A stretch of 21,783 nt of DNA from Metabacillus rhizolycopersici (GTDB taxonomy: Bacteria; Bacillota; Bacilli; Bacillales; Bacillaceae), in contig NZ_JAIQUM010000077.1 of the NCBI RefSeq assembly GCF_020075705.1, forward strand, positions 1-21,783, read 5' to 3'. Positions 1 to 6,924 of this stretch are shown here, piece after piece. The stretch's first letter is position 1; every line of letters begins with the position of its first letter. The notes beneath the pieces were generated by a model. The model was not told where the DNA came from, made no database searches, and saw nothing but the letters and a program-made list of their open reading frames with translations. A program made the position numbers and the translations under genes.

Positions 1-236
1 AAGGCATCCAAATGAGACAAGTGAAATATCTCAATAATATCGTAGAACAGGATCATCGTTTTATAAAAAAGCGAGTCCGTTCGATGTTAGGATTGAAATC
101 ATTTCGTACAGCTACTTACATACTGAGCGGCATAGAAGCCATGCATATGATGAAAAAGAAGCAGGTTCATCAGGGAGTGAAGTCTGCCCAAAATCAAAAA
201 GAATTCATCCATAAATTGTTTGGATTAGCTTCATAA
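1..236 (+). pseudogene. IS6-family transposase, C-terminal fragment (cut by window start)
   Basis: This is the last ~78 codons of a transposase; the frame is open from base 3 (Gly-Ile-Gln before the first Met at 12) and ends in TAA at 234-236. The stretch YLNNIVEQDHRFIKKRV is the well-known end of the IS6/IS240/IS26-type DDE catalytic domain, and the E of VEQDHR would be the last catalytic acid. The rest of the gene lies left of the window, so it may be intact there. A terminal inverted repeat follows at 283-298, as expected for the right end of such an element. I am confident of the family, but not of the intactness of the element. Confidence 0.85.
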
Positions 237-282
237 GTTAGCAATTTAAAGGAAACTCACACTCTATGTTTCTAACGAGTGA

Positions 283-298
283 TTTTTGCACCAGAACC
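283..298 (+). repeat. IS6-type terminal inverted repeat (right end of the first copy)
   Basis: TTTTTGCACCAGAACC lies 46 bp after the transposase stop codon. Its reverse complement, GGTTCTGGTGCAAAAA, is the typical IS6-family tip. The same 15-base core (TTTTGCACCAGAACC) recurs at 412-426. The element ends at base 298, exactly where the second, inverted IS copy begins. Confidence 0.75.
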
Positions 299-426
299 GA
301 TAATGTTTCCACTTGAATAGATTTTGCTTTTCCATACTGATCACGTCCTTTTTTAGAGTAATAGTATCAGTATGTCCAAGTTTGAGAGAATACTTGCAGA
401 TATTTTGAAGCTTTTGCACCAGAACC
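299..426 (-). pseudogene. IS6-family element, left-end fragment (inverted second copy)
   Basis: Read on the minus strand, this begins with the IS tip GGTTCTGGTGCAAAA (426-412). It continues through a leader with an AAAAAAGGA ribosome binding site to an ATG at 335-333. Twelve codons follow (MEKQNLFKWKHY), which match the start of IS6-family transposases (xNLFKWKHYQ). The reading frame is then cut at 300/299, where the right tip of the first copy starts. Only the left ~128 bp of this copy survive. The two copies face opposite directions, so this is an insertion into, or a deletion up to, the second element. Confidence 0.75.
412..426 (-). repeat. IS6-type terminal inverted repeat (left end of the second copy)
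   Basis: TTTTGCACCAGAACC on the plus strand is the same 15-mer as at 284-298. It marks the outer boundary of the second IS copy and the point at which the adjacent hydrolase gene is broken. Confidence 0.75.
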
Positions 427-791
427 GTTTTTATTGAAAAATATTGACAAACTATTAGCTGGTTTAATAGAAGAACAGTTTCCTTCTTTGCATTTCAAAA
501 TGGAAGAGACTATGTGTAAAGAATCCCACTCTCCTTTAAATACATCTATGATGCCATATCGTGTTGGAAACAATTCTTCTCTAATATCTTCAATTGTAAA
601 ACCTTCTTTATGCAAAATTTTTACTTTCTCACTGATGTCCTTAAGGTAATCTAGTTTTCGCTTTAACATTTCTTTTCCATTCTCGACATAACCAGCATGG
701 CAACAAAACATGGAATTAAAATCGTAAGTCAATATTTCTCGAATTGAATTTATATTTTCAAGCATGTTCAATAAAGAAGAAAGGTGTTTTT
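427..791 (-). pseudogene. MBL-fold metallo-hydrolase, internal/C-terminal remnant
   Basis: The minus-strand frame is open from a stop at 790-792 to the IS junction at 426 and encodes about 115 residues of cellular origin. The pattern CCHAGYVENGKEMLKRK, then FTIEDIREELFPTRYGI and GEWDSLHIVSSIL, resembles the C-terminal helical region of Bacillus MBL-fold (metallo-beta-lactamase-like) hydrolases. The metal-binding HxHxDH core is absent because the upstream part is missing (stop at 790-792). The 3' end runs into IS DNA, and the final ~20 apparent residues are IS sequence. There is no convincing start codon: TTG 771 and ATG 765 lack a ribosome binding site. The family call is from memory of the pattern and is moderately sure; the broken state is clear. 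Confidence 0.55.
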
Positions 792-808
792 ACTATTCAA
801 AATTAAAT

Positions 809-842
809 GCAAAAATGAATTATACGCTTCAAAAATAAATTC
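809..842 (+). promoter_or_regulatory. Candidate upstream activator sites for the thiolase operon
   Basis: Two similar units (CAAAAATGAATT from 810 and CAAAAATAAATT from 830) are spaced exactly 20 bp apart, about two helical turns. They lie about 120 bp upstream of the sigma-54 promoter at 947-964, which is a normal distance for an enhancer-binding protein. The same pair with the same spacing precedes the sister promoter near 14237. That these are the binding sites of the activator encoded at 11985-13724 is inference. Confidence 0.4.
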
Positions 843-946
843 AATTAAATTAAACAAATCGGAAATGAACAATTTAATTATGAATCTATTGAAATAAAAC
901 TGGGTGAAAAAATCCTTTTATTTCTGCATTTTAATAAAATTGAATC

Positions 947-964
947 TTGGCACTATTCTTGCAA
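947..964 (+). promoter_or_regulatory. Sigma-54 (-24/-12) promoter of the thiolase operon
   Basis: TTGGCACTATTCTTGCAA is a near-perfect match to the sigma-54 consensus (TTGGCAC, five bases, TTGCA). The GG (949-950) and GC (961-962) have the required 10 bases between them. Transcription would start near 974, giving a leader of about 365 bases before the thiolase start codon. Confidence 0.85.
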
Positions 965-973
965 GTAATATAG

Positions 974-1338
974 GTGTAACAAACATTACTTTTATTATTT
1001 TTTGTCAATAAGATAAATTAGGTCGGGGTGATGGGGTTATAAGATCAATGGTGACTTGTAAGAATGGGACAGTGAAAGAAATCGAGTGAAGGAGTGTGAA
1101 AATTACATCGTTCTTAGTAAAAGTCAGGCGGTGTTACATATCATAACAAAATGAATTCTCACCGTATATTTGAGGGATTTTTGGATTGGTCAACAAAAGA
1201 TGATCCATAAAACTGTGATTGGCGGAACTGTCTTTAAATGATTTGATTTAATTTGGTGGTAATTACCGAAATAACCTGGCGGCAATAGTAATCTTTAAGT
1301 TTTGGTTGAGTAAAAAAAGATGAGGAGGGGTTTAAAAG
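974..1338 (+). other. Long untranslated leader of the thiolase operon
   Basis: There is no convincing open reading frame in these ~365 bases. The first half belongs to the duplicated promoter block. The second half holds a perfect 10-bp palindrome GGTAATTACC (1258-1267) and the word TCACCGTATATT (1159-1170), which reappears in inverted orientation in the leader of the acyl-CoA synthetase operon (14443-14454). I see no known riboswitch, tRNA or obvious intrinsic terminator. Confidence 0.4.
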
Positions 1339-2505
1339 ATGAGTAAAGCGGTTATCGTTTCTGTGGCAAGAACTCCATTTGCCAGATTAAGAGGAGCTTT
1401 AAAAGATCTCCATCCATCCATTTACGGGGGACTTGTCATCAAAGAGGTGCTTCAAAGGGCACAAGTCGCTGGTGAAGAAGTGGATGATGTCATATTCGGA
1501 AATTGTAATGCAGGCGGAGGGAATATTTCTCGATTGTCTTTACTGCAAGGAGGACTGCCCGTATCGGTACCAGGGGTTACGATTGACAGGCAATGTGGGT
1601 CAGGAATTAATACTGTGGCGTTAGCTGCTGACGCTATCAATGCCGGAAGTGGGCGAATTCTGATAGCTGGGGGAACGGAAAGCTTGACTAGAGCCCCTTA
1701 TCTAATGGAACCCTCAAGTCAAACTTTTGACCGGGTTCCACCTAAGTTTCTATCAAGGAAACCGTTATCCCCGGAACATCTCGGAGATCCTCCGATGGGG
1801 ATTACTGCCGAAAATCTTGCTGAGCGCTATAACATCAGCCGGGAGGAACAGGATGCCTTTTCCTTGAGAAGCCAGCTAAACATGAAACGAGCAGTGGAAC
1901 AAGGGTTTTATAAGGAACAAATCGTTCCTGTATCTCTTACAGGGAAAAAAGGAGAAACTACTTTATTCTCTGAAGACGAACACCCTAGACCGGAAACGAC
2001 TTTGGAAGGGTTAGCTAAGCTTCGTCCGTCATTTAAGAAGGATGGATCAGTGACTGCGGGAAACGCATCCGGTATCGTTGATGGAGCTTCAGCATTGCTT
2101 TTGATGTCAGAAAAGGAGGCAGAAAAAAGAGGGTTGGAACCGCTTGCGAAGGTAGCCGATTGGGCACTCTCCGGTGTGGATCCGAATATTATGGGGATAG
2201 GGCCTGTCCCAGCTATTAAAAAGTTATTGGCGAAAACTGGATGTTCTTTAGAGGATGTGGATTTGATTGAAATTAATGAAGCTTTTGCCAGTCAAGTACT
2301 AGCTTGTGATCGTGAACTTCACCTGGACTTGGAAAAGGTCAATGTCAATGGAGGAGCAATTGCCCATGGGCATCCAATTGCCGCAACCGGAGGCATGCTG
2401 ATTATGAAACTAGCATATGAAATGAAGCGCCGAGGAGTTAAACGCGGACTTGTATCGGCTTGTATCGGTGGTGGTCAAGGAATTGCCCTAATGCTTGAAA
2501 GGTAA
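1339..2505 (+). CDS. Acetyl-CoA acyltransferase / thiolase
   Basis: 388-aa thiolase, the normal length for this family. It cleaves 3-ketoacyl-CoA with CoA to acetyl-CoA plus a shortened acyl-CoA (or the reverse, condensing two acetyl-CoA). All active-site elements are visible: nucleophilic Cys86 in DRQCGSG, NEAF at 313-316, His345 in GGAIAHGHP, and Cys375 in ACIGGGQG near the C-terminus. The ATG at 1339 follows a GAGGAGGGG ribosome binding site. It is the first gene of an operon with the SDR and MaoC genes, driven by the sigma-54 promoter at 947-964. The degradative context favours ketothiolase over biosynthetic acetoacetyl-CoA thiolase, but sequence alone does not fix chain length. Confidence 0.92.
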   Translation: MSKAVIVSVARTPFARLRGALKDLHPSIYGGLVIKEVLQRAQVAGEEVDDVIFGNCNAGGGNISRLSLLQGGLPVSVPGVTIDRQCGSGINTVALAADAINAGSGRILIAGGTESLTRAPYLMEPSSQTFDRVPPKFLSRKPLSPEHLGDPPMGITAENLAERYNISREEQDAFSLRSQLNMKRAVEQGFYKEQIVPVSLTGKKGETTLFSEDEHPRPETTLEGLAKLRPSFKKDGSVTAGNASGIVDGASALLLMSEKEAEKRGLEPLAKVADWALSGVDPNIMGIGPVPAIKKLLAKTGCSLEDVDLIEINEAFASQVLACDRELHLDLEKVNVNGGAIAHGHPIAATGGMLIMKLAYEMKRRGVKRGLVSACIGGGQGIALMLER

Positions 2506-2575
2506 TGGAAGATGCAGTAAGAAAGCATTACTTGTTGTTTGAGATACCTAAAAATTTCACGGGGGAGATTGTCTA

Positions 2576-3334
2576 ATGAGTTGTTTACAAGATAAGGTTG
2601 CTATTGTCACTGGAGCAGGCCGAGGTATTGGCGCAGAAACAGCCAAACGATTAGCGCAAGACGGTGCAAAGGTCGCAGTATTTGATCTGCATGAAGAGGT
2701 TTGTTATGAAACGGTTCAAGCTATTCAATCCATAGGTGGAGAAGCGATTGCAATAGGTTGTAACGTTTCTGACATCGAGCAAGTAGATGCTGCTGTTGAA
2801 AAGGTAGCTAATGAATTTGGAAAGATAGATATTCTAGTGAATAACGCTGGAGTGACCCGTGATAATCTTCTTTTCAAAATGTCTGTAGAAGATTGGGACA
2901 TGGTTATGAATGTGCATCTAAAGGGTAGCTTTTTATGTGCCAAAGCAGTGCAAAAATTTATGGTAAAAGAACGCTATGGAAAAATCATCAACATTAGCAG
3001 TACATCAGCCTTGGGAAACCGTGGACAAGCCAACTATTCAACAGCTAAGGCAGGATTGCAAGGATTTACCCGAAGCCTGGCGTTGGAACTGGGTCCTTTT
3101 AATATTAATGTAAATTCTGTTGCTCCCGGATATGTCGTAACGGAAATGACAAAAGCAACATCAGATCGAGTTGGCTTGGATTTCGAGGAACAGCAAAAAT
3201 TAGTTGCAGAGAGGAATCCGCTTAGAAGAGTTGGAAATCCCCAGGATATTGCCAATGTAATCGCTTTTCTAGCCAGTGAAGACGCCAGTTACGTGAATGG
3301 ACAAATTATTTATGTCAACGGAGGCGCTCGCTAG
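2576..3334 (+). CDS. SDR-family 3-hydroxyacyl-CoA dehydrogenase / FabG-like reductase
   Basis: 252-aa classical short-chain dehydrogenase/reductase. The nucleotide-binding motif TGAGRGIG is at 12-19, NNAG at 89-92, Asn112, a Ser at 141-142, and the catalytic YSTAK with Tyr154 and Lys158. Asp37 after the second strand (VFDL) is typical of NAD(H)-preferring members. The closest pattern is FabG (3-oxoacyl-ACP reductase). In this operon, next to MaoC hydratases and a thiolase, an NAD-linked (R)-3-hydroxyacyl-CoA dehydrogenase is the more natural role (inference). It starts 70 bp after the thiolase stop, with a GGGGGAG ribosome binding site. Confidence 0.88.
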   Translation: MSCLQDKVAIVTGAGRGIGAETAKRLAQDGAKVAVFDLHEEVCYETVQAIQSIGGEAIAIGCNVSDIEQVDAAVEKVANEFGKIDILVNNAGVTRDNLLFKMSVEDWDMVMNVHLKGSFLCAKAVQKFMVKERYGKIINISSTSALGNRGQANYSTAKAGLQGFTRSLALELGPFNINVNSVAPGYVVTEMTKATSDRVGLDFEEQQKLVAERNPLRRVGNPQDIANVIAFLASEDASYVNGQIIYVNGGAR

Positions 3335-3387
3335 GTTTGTTATAAAAGCAGCATTTACTATTAATTGAAAAGGAAGGAGGAAAAAGG

Positions 3388-3813
3388 TTGCTGATAGACC
3401 CTAGCATTATCGGAAGTACAAGTGAATCGCAAATATTCGAGATTGAAAAAGGGGCCATTCGCAGTTTTGCTCAAGCTATTGGCGATGATAATCCTCTATA
3501 CAGGGATGAGGCGTTTGCTAAAGAATGCGGATATCGAAGTATCGTTGCTCCTCCTACGTTTCCAACTACGATCCGAGTGTTCAATCCGAAGGTCAAATTT
3601 GAGCCAAGCAGAGTTTTGCACGGAGGGCAGGAATATCTTTATGAAAGGCCGATTGTTGCAGGGGATATCTTGTGCTGTGCCAGTTCTGTTACTGATGTTT
3701 ATGAAAGGGAAGGTAAGCTTGGCAAGATGACGTTTCTTATACAGGAAACACGTGGTGAAGATTTGGAAGGAAACTTGGTGTATCGCGGAATAAACACACT
3801 GATTGTTCGTTAA
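3388..3813 (+). CDS. MaoC-like dehydratase, N-terminal-type half (FAS1-like dehydratase domain)
   Basis: 141-aa single-hotdog protein with the pattern of the MaoC N-terminal (FAS1-like) dehydratase domain: an early AIRSFAQAIGDDNPLYRDE, then the VAPPTF segment and HGGQEYLYERPIVAGD. It starts at TTG 3388, chosen because AAGGAAGGAGG lies just upstream. This half usually lacks the full catalytic motif and pairs with a second hotdog protein carrying it, and the next gene (14 bp away) is such a protein. Together they probably form a two-subunit enoyl-CoA hydratase. The domain call is fairly certain; the pairing is inferred from adjacency. Confidence 0.8.
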   Translation: MLIDPSIIGSTSESQIFEIEKGAIRSFAQAIGDDNPLYRDEAFAKECGYRSIVAPPTFPTTIRVFNPKVKFEPSRVLHGGQEYLYERPIVAGDILCCASSVTDVYEREGKLGKMTFLIQETRGEDLEGNLVYRGINTLIVR

Positions 3814-3827
3814 ATGGAGGGAATTAA

Positions 3828-4244
3828 ATGAATGGAATTGACTGGACTCGGGCAGAAATCGGGCAAGAGTTGGAGCCTCTCGTCAAGCCCGCTATTGAAA
3901 AAGTACAATTAGTGAAATACGCCGGAGCATCTGGAGATTTCAATTTGATTCATACTGATGTTGAAACAGCTAAACATGTTGGTTTACCTGGAATAATTGC
4001 ACACGGAATGCTTAGTATGGGATTTCTAGGTCAGTTATGCGGCCAATTGGCTGGGACAAACGGTTTTGTCAGCAGGTTGATGGTTCGGTTTGCAGGTATG
4101 GTATTTCCTGGAGACGTCCTGAACTGTCGGGCCAAGGTTACCAACAAGAATGAGGAAGAGCGTACATTGGATTTAGAAATTTACGTAGAGTGCGAACCAG
4201 GTAAGGCTTTAACGGCAGGTAAGGCAACGCTGAAGTTCTACTAA
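3828..4244 (+). CDS. MaoC-family (R)-specific enoyl-CoA hydratase, catalytic half
   Basis: 138-aa hotdog-fold protein carrying the hydratase-2 motif: YAGASGDFNLIHTDVETAKH, with the catalytic Asp37 and His42, followed by GIIAHGM. Members add water to trans-2-enoyl-CoA to give (R)-3-hydroxyacyl-CoA. This is the last gene of the operon, 14 bp after its MaoC partner, with GGAGGG before the ATG and a terminator right after the stop. An R-specific hydratase matches the FabG-like SDR two genes upstream, which would oxidise the R isomer. The substrate chain is not visible from sequence. Confidence 0.85.
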   Translation: MNGIDWTRAEIGQELEPLVKPAIEKVQLVKYAGASGDFNLIHTDVETAKHVGLPGIIAHGMLSMGFLGQLCGQLAGTNGFVSRLMVRFAGMVFPGDVLNCRAKVTNKNEEERTLDLEIYVECEPGKALTAGKATLKFY

Positions 4245-4254
4245 ATATAGACGG

Positions 4255-4294
4255 AAAAATGCAGCCAAGTCTTTGTGAGAACGGCTGCATTTTT
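4255..4294 (+). terminator. Rho-independent terminator of the thiolase operon
   Basis: The perfect inverted repeat AAAAATGCAGCC / GGCTGCATTTTT has 12-bp arms, a 16-base loop and ends in a T run. It begins 10 bp after the stop codon of the last operon gene. With its A-run on the other side it could act in both directions. Confidence 0.85.
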
Positions 4295-4332
4295 CTATCC
4301 GATGTAATCTGTTGTTGGTAGAGACGATTCAA

Positions 4333-4359
4333 ATTTCAATAGAAACTTCGGATTGAAAT
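4333..4359 (+). promoter_or_regulatory. Inverted repeat, candidate activator site for the Fe-S oxidoreductase gene
   Basis: ATTTCAAT (4333-4340) and ATTGAAAT (4352-4359) form perfect 8-bp arms around an 11-base spacer. They lie ~160-190 bp upstream of the sigma-54-like promoter at 4520-4536. Role as an enhancer-binding site is inferred from position. The rest of 4360-4519 is AT-rich DNA in which I see no gene. Confidence 0.35.
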
Positions 4360-4519
4360 GTAAAGATATGCTCACTGAAAGTAAAGATAATATATACAGA
4401 TTAGAGTAAGCTTCCTCTAAGCACGATGAAACATATATGAGGAAAACGCCCCTTATTAATTGTAATGAATTGAATATTTTTTATTCGGTAACATCTTTTG
4501 TTCCATTTGACATATTTAT

Positions 4520-4536
4520 TGGGCGTTAGATTTGCT
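4520..4536 (+). promoter_or_regulatory. Probable sigma-54 promoter of the Fe-S oxidoreductase gene
   Basis: TGGGCGTTAGATTTGCT has GG (4522-4523) and GC (4534-4535) with exactly 10 bases between, and TTGCT at the -12 element. It is a weaker match than the others (TGGGCG instead of TTGGCA). The predicted start near 4547 lies about 30 bp before the ATG at 4578. Confidence 0.55.
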
Positions 4537-4577
4537 GTTAGTATTGAAAAAATATTGAAAGGAAAGGATGAACATAT

Positions 4578-6650
4578 ATGCTGGCATTCCTTAATTTTAT
4601 TGCCTTTTTGGCAGTAACGGGCTATGGGATTTATACGTTTGCAAATCTTGTCTATAGCCGTGTCACCTTCATCAAGTTAGGAAAGAAATCTGATTTAAGA
4701 AAAGATACCCAACAGCGCATCACAGAAGTTCTGATCAACGTATTTGGTCAGAGAAAATTGTTTAAAGACAAGAAAAGCGGGTTCATGCATTTAATTTTGT
4801 TTTATACCTTTTTTATCATTCAGGTAGGACTTATTGAGCTCATTATAAAAGGATTTATTAAAGGTTATGAATTTCCTTTTGGTGAGGGACATAAATATTT
4901 CAGTCTTCTGCAGGAGTGGGCAACATTCTTAATGCTGATGGCTGTTGTATATGGATTTTACCGTCGATATGGTGAAAAGTTAAAGCGATTGCAATGGAAG
5001 CGTGACGGCAAAGCTGCTTTTGTCTATATTGCCTTATCTACTCTAACCTCATCAATCCTGCTTACATTAGGATTCGAAGCGATTATGTTAGATCATGAAC
5101 CGAATCTGGCCTATGCTCCATTTTCTGGTGCTATAGCGTTATTGTTTTCGGGCATTGGAACAACGGCAGGAACCATTTTGTTCTATATATTTTGGTGGGT
5201 GCATATGGTAACCGTCTTTTCATTCATGGTGTTTGTACCGCAGTCAAAACAAGCACATGAGCTATTCGCTATGTTTAACGTCTTTTTCAAGAAGGTAGGA
5301 CCTGTTGGAAAGTTGAGGAAAATTGATTTTGAGGATGAAGAAATCGAAGAATACGGCGTCGGGAAAATAGAGGATTTTACCCAGCTGCAGCTGATCGATC
5401 TGTACGCATGTGCAGAATGTGGAAGGTGCACGAATATGTGTCCCGCTTCAGGAACCGGGAAGACGTTATCTCCGATGGATCTTATTATTAAAATGAGGGA
5501 TCATTTGACAGAAAAAGGGGCTGCTGTTACTTCACGTAACCCATGGATGCCCAGTTATGTTTTTGGGTCTTCTGCATTATCCCCTACATTAACGGCTGAA
5601 TCGTCAGCTCAGGAAACAGCAGCAACAGTTGAAATGCCTAATTTGATTGGTGATGTAATCACCGAAGAGGAGATCTGGGCCTGTACGACATGCCGCAACT
5701 GTGAGGATCAATGTCCTGTTGCTAATGAACATGTAGATAAGATTATAGATCTGCGTCGATACTTAGTGTTAACGGAAGGTAACATGCCGCACGAAGCAAC
5801 TCGCTATTTCCAAAATATAGAACGACAAAGCAATCCATGGGGCATGAACAGGAAGGAACGCATTAAATGGCGCGAAGGAAGAGAAGACATTGTGGTGCCT
5901 ACCGTTGATGAAATAGAAGATTTTGAGTATTTGTTTTTTGTAGGTTCCATGGGATCCTTTGACAATCGGAGCCAGAAAATTGCTCAATCGTTTGCCAAAA
6001 TCATGAATGTGGCTGGTGTGAAGTTTGCGATTTTAGGAAACGAGGAACGTAGCTCAGGTGATACTGCTCGCCGGATGGGGAATGAATTTTTATTCCAACA
6101 GCTATGCCAAGAGAATATAGCCAATTTCCAGGCTTATGGTGTAAAGAAAATCGTAACCATTTGTCCACATACGTACAATACATTTAAACATGAATATCCT
6201 GAATTTGGTTTAGAAGCCGAAGTGTATCATCATACGGAACTCATTTTCAAGCTAATTCAGGAAGGCAGCATTAAGCCAACGAAGGAAGTACAAGAAGCCA
6301 TTGCGTATCATGATTCTTGTTATATCGGCCGATACAACGACATTTACGATATACCACGGCAAATTTTAAAATCTATCCCCGGCGTTCAAGTACTGGAAAT
6401 GGAACGAAATAAAGCAGACGCAATGTGTTGCGGAGCCGGAGGCGGGAATATGTGGATGGAGGAAACCGAAGGAAAACGGGTTAACATTGAACGAACGGAA
6501 CAGGCTCTTCGTTTGAATCCAACAACGATTGGAAGTAATTGTCCATATTGTCTGACGATGATGAGTGATGGAACCAAGGCAAAAGAGGCCGAGGAACGAG
6601 TCAAAACCATGGACATTACCGAAATCGTAGAAAAATCCTTAGTCTGTTAA
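4578..6650 (+). CDS. Membrane Fe-S oxidoreductase linking ETF to the quinone pool (FadF/EtfD type)
   Basis: 690-aa protein. The N-terminal ~220 residues hold several hydrophobic segments (around 1-25, 72-92, 113-128, 147-170, 184-220), as in nitrate-reductase-gamma-like quinone-facing domains. Two 4Fe-4S motifs follow: Cys278/281/284/288 and Cys369/372/375/379. The second Cys-rich (CCG) domain is complete, with Cys581, Cys617-618 and Cys655/658. The first CCG domain has Ser457 and Ser492-493 where many relatives have Cys, keeping only Cys529. Such proteins take electrons from acyl-CoA dehydrogenases via EtfBA and pass them to menaquinone; the etfBA-acd genes downstream agree. ATG at 4578 follows AAAGGAAAGGATG. 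Confidence 0.85.
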   Translation: MLAFLNFIAFLAVTGYGIYTFANLVYSRVTFIKLGKKSDLRKDTQQRITEVLINVFGQRKLFKDKKSGFMHLILFYTFFIIQVGLIELIIKGFIKGYEFPFGEGHKYFSLLQEWATFLMLMAVVYGFYRRYGEKLKRLQWKRDGKAAFVYIALSTLTSSILLTLGFEAIMLDHEPNLAYAPFSGAIALLFSGIGTTAGTILFYIFWWVHMVTVFSFMVFVPQSKQAHELFAMFNVFFKKVGPVGKLRKIDFEDEEIEEYGVGKIEDFTQLQLIDLYACAECGRCTNMCPASGTGKTLSPMDLIIKMRDHLTEKGAAVTSRNPWMPSYVFGSSALSPTLTAESSAQETAATVEMPNLIGDVITEEEIWACTTCRNCEDQCPVANEHVDKIIDLRRYLVLTEGNMPHEATRYFQNIERQSNPWGMNRKERIKWREGREDIVVPTVDEIEDFEYLFFVGSMGSFDNRSQKIAQSFAKIMNVAGVKFAILGNEERSSGDTARRMGNEFLFQQLCQENIANFQAYGVKKIVTICPHTYNTFKHEYPEFGLEAEVYHHTELIFKLIQEGSIKPTKEVQEAIAYHDSCYIGRYNDIYDIPRQILKSIPGVQVLEMERNKADAMCCGAGGGNMWMEETEGKRVNIERTEQALRLNPTTIGSNCPYCLTMMSDGTKAKEAEERVKTMDITEIVEKSLVC

Positions 6651-6753
6651 AAACGCCATTTGAGAATTATAGCCGCTAATCTAGGATAATAGCTGAATTA
6701 AAATCGTTAGTTGAATTTAGGGAGAGAGTTGAAGTTACAACAATGAATTATTA

Positions 6754-6815
6754 GATTCAAATGTGAATCACCATGATAACAGTGTCTCTTGAATAATAAA
6801 TCAATTTTGAATAAT
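6754..6815 (+). promoter_or_regulatory. Candidate activator sites upstream of etfB
   Basis: GATTCAAATGTGAATC (6754-6769) is an inverted repeat with 6-bp arms. It is followed by a direct repeat TTGAATAAT at 6789-6797 and 6807-6815, 18 bp apart. All lie 50-110 bp upstream of the sigma-54 promoter. The TTCAAA/TTGAA flavour resembles the repeats before the other sigma-54 promoters, but a common motif is not proven. Confidence 0.3.
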
Positions 6816-6863
6816 GATGTCATCTTAAATGCCTGTATATCAAGTAGTTTGTACCATTTGATT

Positions 6864-6880
6864 TTGGCATGAAAATTGCA
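6864..6880 (+). promoter_or_regulatory. Sigma-54 (-24/-12) promoter of the etfBA-acyl-CoA dehydrogenase genes
   Basis: TTGGCATGAAAATTGCA matches the -24/-12 consensus with GG at 6866-6867, GC at 6878-6879 and 10 bases between. The predicted start near 6891 is 34 bp before the etfB ATG. Confidence 0.8.
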
Positions 6881-6924
6881 ATTACTATATGTGAAAACAT
6901 TTTAATAGGAAAAGAGGTAAGATT

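Larger units (their letters stand above)
805..1100 (+). repeat. Duplicated promoter/leader region, copy 1
   Basis: About 300 bp here align by eye with 14095-14390. They share the paired CAAAAAT units, a TATGAATCT block, the sigma-54 promoter in an identical context (TGAATCTTGGCACTATT), a run of AT-rich leader, AGATAAAT, and GTGACTTGT..GAATG further downstream. Similarity is patchy and interrupted by small indels, so the duplication is old. I did not compute a percentage. Confidence 0.6.

Noticed and set aside
434..649. 71-codon plus-strand frame opposite the hydrolase remnant
   Set aside because: The minus-strand frame shows family-like motifs; this one is its shadow and has no start signal.
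3422..3730. 102-codon plus-strand frame inside the first MaoC gene
   Set aside because: It is an out-of-frame shadow; the overlapping frame has the family motifs and a strong ribosome binding site.
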